NCBI GenBank assembly: GCA_900766185.1
Contig: CAAFUL010000050.1
Coordinates: 1-30,959, forward strand
Length of the DNA: 30,959 bases
Direction: 5' to 3'
Source: an uncultured Johnsonella sp.
GTDB lineage: Bacteria > Bacillota > Clostridia > Lachnospirales > Lachnospiraceae
The notes under the pieces were generated by a model. That model saw nothing but the letters and a program-made list of their open reading frames with translations. It did no database searches and was not told the origin of the DNA. The first letter of the stretch is position 1. Every line of letters starts with the position of its first letter. Below, piece by piece: positions 16,172 to 23,433 of the stretch. Made by a program: the position numbers and the translations under genes.

Positions 16172-16905
16172 TGTGCATCCCCTTTCTTGTTATCCTCAAA
16201 TAAGCTCTTTACATATTCATTTGCAGGGTTTTCTCTAATGTCCTTAGGACTTGCGATCTGCAAAATCTCTCCTTCTTTCATAACACAGATGCGATCGGCT
16301 ATATCAAGCGCCTCCGACATATCATGGGTTACAAATACTATGGTCATATTGAACTCTTTATGTAAACTTTTGGTCAGCAGCTGTAAACTCTTTCTTGAAA
16401 TAGGGTCTAAGGCACTGAACGGTTCGTCCATTAAAAGAATCTTAGGCTGTGCAATAATTGCTCTAAGTATACCCACTCTTTGCTGTTCTCCACCTGAAAG
16501 CTCTCTTGGATAGCGATCTTTATATTTTAAAGCCTCCAAACCGACTTTTTCAAGAAGTTCATCACTTTCTTTATGTCTTTTTGCAGCTTGCCACTTTTTC
16601 ATCTCCGGTATTAATTCTATATTCTCTCTGACTGTCAAATTCGGAAATAAGGCTATACTTTGAAGCACATAACCTATATCAAGCCTAAGCTTCCTTAACG
16701 GTATTGATGTAATATCTTTACCGTCTATAAATATACTTCCCGAATCAGCCTCTACTAAACGATTGATCATCTTAAGTGTAGTAGTCTTGCCGCTGCCGCT
16801 CTGACCTACCAATACAAATAATTCTCCATCCTCTATCTTGAATGAATGTTCCTTTATAACCTCTTCCTGTCCGTATTTTTTTTGAATTTCTCTAAATTCA
16901 ATCAT
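16168..16905 (-). CDS. Osmoprotectant ABC transporter ATP-binding protein
   Basis: Importer ATPase of 245 aa with Walker A GQSGSGKT (about 34-41), Q-loop in YVLQSIALFPN, signature LSGGEQQR, Walker B ILLMDEPFSALD and switch His in FVTHD. It best fits the OpuA/OpuC/ProV group because it is joined to a matching permease and receptor gene. It lacks the C-terminal CBS pair of OpuCA and OpuAA, so ionic-strength sensing, if any, must lie elsewhere. It follows the MarR gene after 46 nt and overlaps the permease gene by 4 nt. Confidence 0.92.
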   Translation of the reverse strand: MIEFREIQKKYGQEEVIKEHSFKIEDGELFVLVGQSGSGKTTTLKMINRLVEADSGSIFIDGKDITSIPLRKLRLDIGYVLQSIALFPNLTVRENIELIPEMKKWQAAKRHKESDELLEKVGLEALKYKDRYPRELSGGEQQRVGILRAIIAQPKILLMDEPFSALDPISRKSLQLLTKSLHKEFNMTIVFVTHDMSEALDIADRICVMKEGEILQIASPKDIRENPANEYVKSLFEDNKKGDAQ

Positions 16906-16951
16906 ACTCCTCCTGTCTTTAAAACAGTGTGTCTTAATTTAAACTTATTTA

Positions 16952-17374
16952 CTATTCTTTGATGTATCTTTGCTCAGCTTCTTTTAGATTTTCCAATATG
17001 CGCTCCATATAGCCTTCCAACTTAGTTATCTCTTCCTTGGAAAAACCTTTATAAAATATTTCATCAAGTTTCTTGCTTACTCTCATACCTACACTTCTTT
17101 GACTTTCTCCGATTTCTGTAAGCTCAAAGAATTTTTTACGCTTATCCTTTGGATGTATATAGCTCTTAATAAGATTTTGCTCTTCCAATTTTCTAAGCAT
17201 TGATGTTAAAGTATTATTGGCAAGTCCTGTAGCTATAGCCAAATCTGTAGCCGTCATGGGCGTTTTTACCCACAGACAGGAAAGTATCTTACCCTGTTCT
17301 GCCGAATATAAAGCCTCTTTATCTGAAGACAATATGCGATTAAAAACCCGCCCATTAAGCAAGCGTATTTGCAT
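16952..17374 (-). CDS. MarR-family transcriptional regulator
   Basis: Cytosolic dimeric winged-helix repressor, about 140 aa. The helix-turn-helix region is MTATDLAIATGLANNTLTSM, and the wing contains IHPKDKRKKFFELTEIG; the C-terminal helix serves dimerisation. Two starts are possible: ATG at 17374 with GGAGG 10 nt upstream, or TTG at 17401 with AGGAGG 7 nt upstream, which adds nine residues. I list the ATG. It sits directly before the osmolyte transporter genes, so it probably controls them and itself through the inverted repeat in its promoter. The inducer is unknown. Confidence 0.88.
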   Translation of the reverse strand: MQIRLLNGRVFNRILSSDKEALYSAEQGKILSCLWVKTPMTATDLAIATGLANNTLTSMLRKLEEQNLIKSYIHPKDKRKKFFELTEIGESQRSVGMRVSKKLDEIFYKGFSKEEITKLEGYMERILENLKEAEQRYIKE

Positions 17375-17413
17375 AGTCAGATATCCTCCGTTCTTAATCA
17401 AAATAAAACCTCC

Positions 17414-17468
17414 TTTTTATTTCTATATAGAAGTACTTATTAAGAATATTACCATATAGAAATAAAAA
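17414..17468. promoter_or_regulatory. Inverted-repeat operator candidate for the MarR regulator
   Basis: A perfect 15-bp inverted repeat (TTTTTATTTCTATAT at 17414-17428, its complement at 17454-17468) has a 25-nt spacer. The left arm also forms a self-palindrome, TTCTATATAGAA (17421-17432). One arm fills most of the promoter spacer and the other covers the region just upstream of the ribosome site, a layout suited to autorepression. Confidence 0.6.
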
Positions 17469-17474
17469 AGTAAA
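17446..17474 (-). promoter_or_regulatory. Candidate promoter of marR and the osmolyte transporter
   Basis: Minus-strand TTTACT, a 17-base spacer ending TGG, then TAATAT. Both boxes match 4 of 6 bases, and the TGG gives an extended -10. It overlaps the inverted repeat. Confidence 0.5.
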
Positions 17475-17803
17475 GCCTTTTTCCGACTTTATATTTTTTA
17501 AGGAAAGTTATATAATCGGCTAATTTCATTATGTTTATTTCTTCTAATATAGTCAGTACTATATTTGGTACTGAGAGGCAATAATTTATTTATATCTTGG
17601 GCTGAAAAGATACTTGAAAATGGAATTAAACTGTATAAATACAAACTCATTTTTATTATACTCTTATGTGGGTAATGCTCCTAATAGCATTTGACTGTTG
17701 AGCACTTCGTATATTAATCTTCATTCAATGCAAAAAGCAGCCGTAAGTATATCAAGTATTGTATTTAAGAACAGCTTATATCACAAATTTATATTTAAGC
17801 AAC
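17475..17803. other. Gene-free A+T-rich spacer between queA and marR
   Basis: No ORF or recognised RNA is seen here. Two small hairpins are present: TCAGTAC/GTACTGA (17553-17574) and AATGCT/AGCATT (17675-17692). Their function is unknown. Confidence 0.4.
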
Positions 17804-17837
17804 AAAAAAAGCAGGGGGGTATTTCCCTACTTTTTTT
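17804..17837 (-). terminator. Intrinsic terminator after queA
   Basis: On the minus strand AAAAAAAGTAGGG pairs with CCCTGCTTTTTTT (one G-U pair), with a short loop, about 47 nt after the queA stop. A- and T-tracts on both sides could make it work in both directions. Confidence 0.8.
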
Positions 17838-17883
17838 ATCACATTAATCTTAATAAAATAAGTTAATAAAGTAAGATTTCAAG

Positions 17884-18915
17884 TTACATTATAAACATCG
17901 CGTCTCCGAAACTAAAAAATCTGTATTCTTTATCCACCGCTTCCTTGTAGGCATTAAGCACTTCCTCTCTGCCTGCCAGCGCCGATACCAGCATAATAAG
18001 TGTTGATTCAGGTAGATGGAAGTTTGTAATAAGTGCATCAACCATCTTGAATTTATAGCCCGGATATATGAAAATATCGGTCCATGCACTGAGTGCCTTA
18101 AGTTTGGTGTCCAAAGCCGCTGCACTTTCCAAAGCTCTGCAACTGGTCGTTCCCACACAAATAATTCTTGCGCCCCTCTCCTTGGCTGCATTGATCTTAG
18201 CCGCATTTTCCTCGTCTATCATATAAAACTCGGAGTGCATATGATGTTTTAATATATCCTTTTCTTTTACCGGTCTGAAAGTTCCAAGACCTACATGAAG
18301 GGTGACTTTTGCTATGTCAACTCCCTTATCCTCTATTTTTTTAAGAAGCTCTTTGGTAAAATGCAGCCCTGCCGTAGGGGCTGCCGCACTGCCCTCATAC
18401 TTTGCATATACGGTTTGATACCTGTTTTTATCTTCAAGCTTATGTGTGATATAAGGAGGTAGCGGCATTTCTCCGAGTTTATCAAGTATTTCCTCAAATA
18501 TACCCTCAAACTCAAATTCTATATGCCTGTTACCGGTTTCATCTATATTGATTATTTCCGCCTTCAAAAGCCCCTCTCCAAAGTCCAGTCTATCTCCTAT
18601 CCTGCATTTTTTACCCGGCTTTACAAGACATTCCCAAACTCTGTCGCTAAGTCTTTTAAGTAACAGTATCTCAACCTTAGCCCTTGAATCTTTACTATCT
18701 CTTACACCGTATAATCTTGCCGGTATGACCTTGGTATCGTTAAGAACCAGACAGTCTCCTTTTTTCAGATAATCTATAATATCACTAAAATGCCTATGCT
18801 CAAGCTCATAGCTTTGCTTTTTCATCACCATCAGCCTTGAAGCACTTCTGTCTGCCAAGGGATCCTGTGCTATAAGTCTTTCGGGAAGCTCGTAATTAAA
18901 ATCTTTAATATCCAT
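17884..18915 (-). CDS. queA: tRNA preQ1(34) S-adenosylmethionine ribosyltransferase-isomerase
   Basis: Cytosolic enzyme that transfers and rearranges the ribosyl group of S-adenosylmethionine onto preQ1 in tRNA, making epoxyqueuosine. From the ATG at 18915 it is 343 aa, the family norm. It shows the QueA start pattern (FNYELPERLIAQDPLADR), LNDTKVIPARLYG, and the C-terminal blocks AAPTAGLHFT, HVGLGTFRPV and TNFHLPESTLIMLVSA. A GTG at 18960 would extend it into the preceding gene and is unlikely. The ATG lies 5 nt after the stop of the upstream gene with a weak ribosome site, so translation is probably coupled. A terminator follows. Confidence 0.96.
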   Translation of the reverse strand: MDIKDFNYELPERLIAQDPLADRSASRLMVMKKQSYELEHRHFSDIIDYLKKGDCLVLNDTKVIPARLYGVRDSKDSRAKVEILLLKRLSDRVWECLVKPGKKCRIGDRLDFGEGLLKAEIINIDETGNRHIEFEFEGIFEEILDKLGEMPLPPYITHKLEDKNRYQTVYAKYEGSAAAPTAGLHFTKELLKKIEDKGVDIAKVTLHVGLGTFRPVKEKDILKHHMHSEFYMIDEENAAKINAAKERGARIICVGTTSCRALESAAALDTKLKALSAWTDIFIYPGYKFKMVDALITNFHLPESTLIMLVSALAGREEVLNAYKEAVDKEYRFFSFGDAMFIM

Positions 18916-18919
18916 AATC

Positions 18920-19852
18920 TTACTGCGCCGCACTTTCAGCCGGTGCCGCACTCTCCTCACTGCTTGGAGCTTCTGTAGTTGTTTCAGCCTCTGTACTTTC
19001 GGCAGTAGTTTCCTTGCTTGCCTCTGTAGTAGGTGCTCCTATATGTACTTCGTCATCCTCAAGGTCAACATCCTTAGTACTTTCCTCTTCCGGATTGCCA
19101 CCTAAACTTATATCATACTTTGATACATCCGCACCTTCAAGCCATATTTGATACAAAGATGCAAGCTGTGCATCCGAAATAAGTACTTCTGCAAGTCTTT
19201 TTCTCATAGCAGTGTCAAGAAGCTTTACATCCTCGGAATGTGCAACCTTGTCTACAAAAAGTTTCTGCTGCTCATCTACCTTATCGGGTTCTACCATATA
19301 TAATTTTCCGTCCTCGCCGGTCTTTATATATGCCCATGTAAGCATAGGAGCAGGCGTTATAATGCCGTGGAACTTCACATCCGCACTTATAAACACCACA
19401 TATTCTCCGGCATTGAGACCGTTGCCTATGTAGCAGGCTACATTTTCATATGCCTCATATACCTTTTTTTCTTCATTAAGTTTAGCCTGCAAGTCAGACT
19501 GACCCTCGTTGTCGGTTCTTCCGAATACCCTGTATAAGGCTCCTGAATCGGCTTCTATCTTCGCCTTTTGATATTCTGCCACAAGTTGCATAACCTCAGG
19601 GTTGCTGTCCTTTTGTAGACCGTAATTACTGAAATCATAGGTGTATACGGTATTATTGGAACTTGACTCCGCTACAACACTTTCCTGTGAAGCAGCAGAT
19701 GAGACAGCCTGTTTTTTTGACTGTACCCTGTCCACCACCAATATTACTATAACCAGTACAAGCACTACCATAGGAATAGCAAGAAGCTTCAGTGCTTTAA
19801 ATACCTTAAACTCATCCAGACCGGCTATTTTTCTATTTTTTTCGTATCTCAT
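18920..19852 (-). CDS. Membrane-anchored protein of unknown function
   Basis: I do not recognise this protein. It is 310 aa with a cytosolic basic N-terminus (about 1-20), one membrane helix (about 21-41, rich in Val, Leu and Ile) and an external domain (about 65-255). The tail (about 260-310) is built of Thr, Glu, Ser and Ala, with repeated TTEA and STEA units. The N-in helix and low-complexity tail suggest a surface-exposed anchored protein, with no cell-wall sorting motif. It shares a transcript with queA (5-nt gap) and has its own promoter, but nothing links the functions. ATG at 19852 with AGAGGA upstream. Confidence 0.8.
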   Translation of the reverse strand: MRYEKNRKIAGLDEFKVFKALKLLAIPMVVLVLVIVILVVDRVQSKKQAVSSAASQESVVAESSSNNTVYTYDFSNYGLQKDSNPEVMQLVAEYQKAKIEADSGALYRVFGRTDNEGQSDLQAKLNEEKKVYEAYENVACYIGNGLNAGEYVVFISADVKFHGIITPAPMLTWAYIKTGEDGKLYMVEPDKVDEQQKLFVDKVAHSEDVKLLDTAMRKRLAEVLISDAQLASLYQIWLEGADVSKYDISLGGNPEEESTKDVDLEDDEVHIGAPTTEASKETTAESTEAETTTEAPSSEESAAPAESAAQ

Positions 19853-19882
19853 AAAATATCCTCTTTGACATAAATATTATAT

Positions 19883-19911
19883 ACTATAGCCTATATGTAG
19901 GGCTAAATCAA
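19883..19911 (-). promoter_or_regulatory. Candidate promoter of the membrane protein-queA operon
   Basis: Minus-strand TTGATT, a 17-base spacer, then TATAGT (4 of 6 and 5 of 6 matches). The spacer starts with TAGCC and its complement GGCTA overlaps the -10 edge, a small palindrome that may be chance. Confidence 0.5.
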
Positions 19912-19918
19912 TACCCCA

Positions 19919-20413
19919 TTAATAATCGCCCTTAACATTATCTTCTCTTTTCTTTTTTTCTTCATAATCCTGTCTTTTGGTGTACCTTCTTGTCTGCCTG
20001 AATATTGAGTCCATAATAAATATAGACATGGCAATGGCTCCTGCTATTTGCAGTGTCTGTGTAAAATACATATTTCCCAGACCACTGTTATCATTTATAA
20101 AGTAATATACGCTTCTGTATATCGGTCCTCCCGGCACTAAGGGCAGTATACCCGGCACAAGAAATATAGTTACCGGAGCTTTGAGTGTTCTTGCAAGTAT
20201 ATGACTCATGGCTGCCACAACCAATCCGGTTATAAATGCCTGTAATACAATATCTACTTTTATATACAAAAGATAACTGTATATAATCCAGGACAGTACA
20301 CCTACCAAAGTAGCATATTTTAACAAATTTTTAGGCATATCAAATATAATAGAAAAGGCTATAATCGATGAAAACGCCGCATATGTTTTTATAAATAACA
20401 TAACTATGCTCAT
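19919..20413 (-). CDS. Threonine/serine exporter family, small membrane subunit
   Basis: Small integral membrane protein (164 aa) with about five helices, matching the ThrE_2 (DUF3815) half of split threonine/serine exporters. The family hallmark LVPGILPLVPGGPIYRSVYY lies about residues 86-105. In some bacteria both halves are fused in one ThrE protein; here they are separate genes. Its ATG overlaps the TGA of the upstream half as ATGA, with GGGAGG nine bases before it, so the two are coupled. The C-terminal tail is charged and cytosolic. Export of threonine or serine is a family inference. Confidence 0.85.
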   Translation of the reverse strand: MSIVMLFIKTYAAFSSIIAFSIIFDMPKNLLKYATLVGVLSWIIYSYLLYIKVDIVLQAFITGLVVAAMSHILARTLKAPVTIFLVPGILPLVPGGPIYRSVYYFINDNSGLGNMYFTQTLQIAGAIAMSIFIMDSIFRQTRRYTKRQDYEEKKKREDNVKGDY

Positions 20414-21192
20414 TTTAAAATACCTCCCATAAGTGCCATCGCCGCACCCGTTCCGGTAGCCATTGCCAAAGAAATAATTATAGCTTCCAACATCCTGCTT
20501 CCTCCCGATGCATAATCTCCGTTAAGGGTATCCTTAATCGCAGTAGTACATTTTACTCCGGGAACCAGGCACATAAGCGGTGATATGATTACCAAGTCTA
20601 CAGATACATTCTTAAATAAATACTTGGCTCCAAGCACTGCTGCAACAACCAGCATAAATGAAGTTGCGGCATTTACACAGATATCATTAAATCCCAATTT
20701 TTTAGTTGTATATTTTACCAAAGAAAGTACCGTAGCCGCTATTGCCGTAAGTATAAACTCATTAACATTACCGTCAAACATAATAAGAAAGCTCGTAGAC
20801 ACAAATACATAGCATATGTACTCGAAATACTCCGGATACACAGGCTTTTTGGTAAGTCTGAGCATTCTTTCATAGGCTTCATCCACATCTATCTGCCCAA
20901 GGCAAAGTTTCCTTGAGATATGATTGACCGCATATATTGTATTTAGATTTATAGTAGTTGAGTCTATTCTCTTGACCAGACTTAAAGCATCCTTTTCCTT
21001 ACCTTTTTCATTTTCCACAACAACTGTAAGGTAAATGGCGGTGGGAAGAGCAACGACCTCATGAGACCATGTAGTCTCCCTGTCAAGTATCCTGCTCATA
21101 GTATCTTCTACTCTGTATATATCCGCTCCTGCCCTTAACATCAATTCTCCCGCAAACATAGCGGTATCGGCTAATTTTCTTGTTCTTTCCAT
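20410..21192 (-). CDS. Threonine/serine exporter family, large subunit
   Basis: ThrE_1 (DUF1212) half of a split threonine/serine exporter, about 260 aa. The N-terminal cytosolic part holds the family signature MLRAGADIYRVEDTMSRIL (about 17-35), followed by five or so membrane helices (about 120-255) that include PLMCLVPGVKCTTAIKDTL. I chose the ATG at 21192, one nucleotide after the uvrB stop and preceded by AGGGAGTG; a TTG at 21207 would overlap uvrB. It is followed directly by its partner (ATGA overlap). Placement behind uvrB looks like transcript sharing rather than shared function. Confidence 0.88.
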   Translation of the reverse strand: MERTRKLADTAMFAGELMLRAGADIYRVEDTMSRILDRETTWSHEVVALPTAIYLTVVVENEKGKEKDALSLVKRIDSTTINLNTIYAVNHISRKLCLGQIDVDEAYERMLRLTKKPVYPEYFEYICYVFVSTSFLIMFDGNVNEFILTAIAATVLSLVKYTTKKLGFNDICVNAATSFMLVVAAVLGAKYLFKNVSVDLVIISPLMCLVPGVKCTTAIKDTLNGDYASGGSRMLEAIIISLAMATGTGAAMALMGGILK

Positions 21193-21193
21193 A

Positions 21194-23176
21194 TCACTCC
21201 CTGTCAAATAAAATCTTCTTAACTTCCAAAAGCCTATCCCTTAACCTTGCCGCTTCTTCAAAATTAAGCTCCGTAGCAGCCTTCTTCATAGCCTTATCAA
21301 GGTCTTTTGCAAGTTTTTCAAGTTCCTTATCTTCCATAGACTCCGGATCTTTTTCAAGCTTTTTGCTTTCCTCACTTGCAGCCTTCGATATGGCAATTAA
21401 GTCTCTGACCGCCTTTTTTATAGTTGTCGGAGTAATATTATGCTCCTTATTGTAGGCTTCCTGTATCTGCCTCCTTCTGTAGGTCTCATCTATGGCAGCC
21501 TTCATGGAATCGGTAATTCTGTCTGCATACATGATTACCCGTCCTTCGGAGTTTCTTGCCGCCCTTCCTATAGTCTGTATCAGTGAAGTTGTACTTCTTA
21601 AAAAGCCTTCCTTGTCCGCATCCAATATAGCAACCAGAGTAATTTCCGGAATGTCAAGTCCCTCTCTTAAAAGGTTAATACCTACCAGCACATCAAAAAC
21701 ATCCAGTCTCATATCCCTTATAATTTCAGCTCTTTCCAGTGTATCTATATCGGAATGTAAATACCTTACCTTAATACCCACATCCTTCATATAGTCGGTT
21801 AAATCTTCCGCCATCTTCTTGGTTAGTGTGGTTATAAGTACCTTATGTTTATTTTCAACTTCCTTAAATACTTCCGAAACAAGATCATCTATCTGACCCT
21901 CCACCTTTCTTACACTTATGGTAGGGTCTAACAGTCCTGTAGGTCTTATGATCTGCTCCGCACGCAAAAGTTCATGCTCATCCTCATATACCGAGGGTGT
22001 AGCCGAAACAAAAAGAAGCTGATTGATTTTTGACTCAAACTCGGAAAATTCCAAGGGTCTGTTATCAAGTGCAGAAGGCAGCCTGAAACCGTACTGGACA
22101 AGGTTCATCTTCCTTGCCCTGTCTCCCGCATACATGCCCCTTATCTGAGGTACACTTATATGGGACTCATCTATGATCATTAAAAAATCATCCGGAAAAT
22201 AGTCTATCAGCGTATAAGGAGGGTCTCCTGCCTTAGCACCTATCAGATGCCTTGAATAGTTCTCTATACCTGAACATACTCCGGTTTCCCTCATCATCTC
22301 TACATCGAAGTGGGTTCTTTCGTAAATTCTTTGAGCCTCTATAAGCTTATCTTCAGACTTGAAAAACTCAACCTGCTCATCACATTCTTTAAGTATCTCC
22401 TCCGTGGCTTTTAACATCTTATCCGGAGGTACTATATAGTGTGAAGCCGGATATATGGCTATGTGGCTAAGCTCGGCTATCACATCACCGCTAAGCACAT
22501 CCATTTCACTTATTTTATCTATCTCATCACCGAAAAATTCTATCCTGTATGCCTTATTACTTACATACGCAGGAAAGACTTCCACTATGTCTCCCCTTAC
22601 TCTAAAGGTCCCACGATGGAAGTCAAAATCATTTCTGTTGTATTGTATATCAACTAATTTTCTTATAACCTCGTCTCTGTCTTTAATCATACCCTGTCTT
22701 AGGGATATGACCATTTCGGCATAGTCTATAGGGCTTCCAAGTCCGTATATACAGGATACCGAAGCTACAATTATAACATCCCTTCTCTCAGACAAAACCG
22801 CTGTTGCGGAATGTCTGAGCTTATCTATCTCATCATTGATAGCCGAGTCTTTTTCTATATAGGTATCCGTACTCGGAACATAGGCTTCCGGTTGATAGTA
22901 GTCATAGTATGATACAAAGTACTCAACCGCATTTTCCGGAAAAAATTCTTTAAACTCTCCGTAGAGCTGGGCTGCCAAGGTCTTGTTGTGAGCTATGATA
23001 AGTGTGGGTTTTTGCAGCTGCTGTATAATATTTGCCATGGTAAAAGTTTTTCCGGAACCGGTAGCTCCAAGCAGGGTTTCAAATTGGTTGCCCTCTCTAA
23101 ACCCCTTTACCAAAGCTTCTATAGCCTGAGGCTGATCTCCTGTAGGCGCAAACTGTGAGCTAAGTTTAAATTCCAT
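21194..23176 (-). CDS. uvrB: Excinuclease ABC subunit B
   Basis: Helicase-like damage-verification subunit of nucleotide excision repair; it receives DNA from UvrA and recruits UvrC. It is 660 aa with Walker A GATGSGKT (37-44), the damage-probing beta-hairpin YYDYYQPEAYVP (about 90-101), the DESH box near 338, helicase motif VI QTIGRAARN, and a C-terminal UVR domain (about 622-657) with LNFEEAARLRDRL. Nothing is missing. The ATG at 23176 has only a poor ribosome site. The stop is one base before the exporter gene. Confidence 0.98.
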   Translation of the reverse strand: MEFKLSSQFAPTGDQPQAIEALVKGFREGNQFETLLGATGSGKTFTMANIIQQLQKPTLIIAHNKTLAAQLYGEFKEFFPENAVEYFVSYYDYYQPEAYVPSTDTYIEKDSAINDEIDKLRHSATAVLSERRDVIIVASVSCIYGLGSPIDYAEMVISLRQGMIKDRDEVIRKLVDIQYNRNDFDFHRGTFRVRGDIVEVFPAYVSNKAYRIEFFGDEIDKISEMDVLSGDVIAELSHIAIYPASHYIVPPDKMLKATEEILKECDEQVEFFKSEDKLIEAQRIYERTHFDVEMMRETGVCSGIENYSRHLIGAKAGDPPYTLIDYFPDDFLMIIDESHISVPQIRGMYAGDRARKMNLVQYGFRLPSALDNRPLEFSEFESKINQLLFVSATPSVYEDEHELLRAEQIIRPTGLLDPTISVRKVEGQIDDLVSEVFKEVENKHKVLITTLTKKMAEDLTDYMKDVGIKVRYLHSDIDTLERAEIIRDMRLDVFDVLVGINLLREGLDIPEITLVAILDADKEGFLRSTTSLIQTIGRAARNSEGRVIMYADRITDSMKAAIDETYRRRQIQEAYNKEHNITPTTIKKAVRDLIAISKAASEESKKLEKDPESMEDKELEKLAKDLDKAMKKAATELNFEEAARLRDRLLEVKKILFDRE

Positions 23177-23250
23177 TTATATGATCTGCTACTAAAAATA
23201 TATTTAACACTTAGGCACCGGAAAAGTAACTATCTATCCGACTGTTCTCA

Positions 23251-23400
23251 GCATCTATCTTCGTAAAATTCATAAGTAAACTTTAAGTATAAGTATATAA
23301 TAAAGAAATTTAAGATTTACTCTACTCTTTCTGATATTAATTAAATATCAATAATACATTACACCGATATATTTAACGAAGATAAATAACCTACCTGATT
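23251..23400. repeat. Palindromic MITE-like repeat, copy C (diverged)
   Basis: A third, decayed copy of the family at 1-119 and 4512-4715. Arms TATCTTCGT (23256-23264) and ACGAAGATA (23376-23384) enclose a longer A+T-rich stretch, and the right flank AATAACCTACCTGATTAG parallels AATGACCTACCTGAACTG of copy A. The orientation matches copy A. It fills most of the gap between uvrB and the hydratase gene. Confidence 0.55.
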
Positions 23401-23433
23401 AGTAGCCTCCTCCTTTTTATTTTTTTAAGACAA

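Noticed and set aside
17475..17803. preQ1 riboswitch near queA
   Set aside because: The region is downstream of queA, not in its leader, and no preQ1 aptamer pattern was recognised upstream of the operon either.
21193..21207. TTG start of the large exporter subunit inside uvrB
   Set aside because: The ATG at 21192 has a good AGGGAG site and gives the expected family N-terminus.
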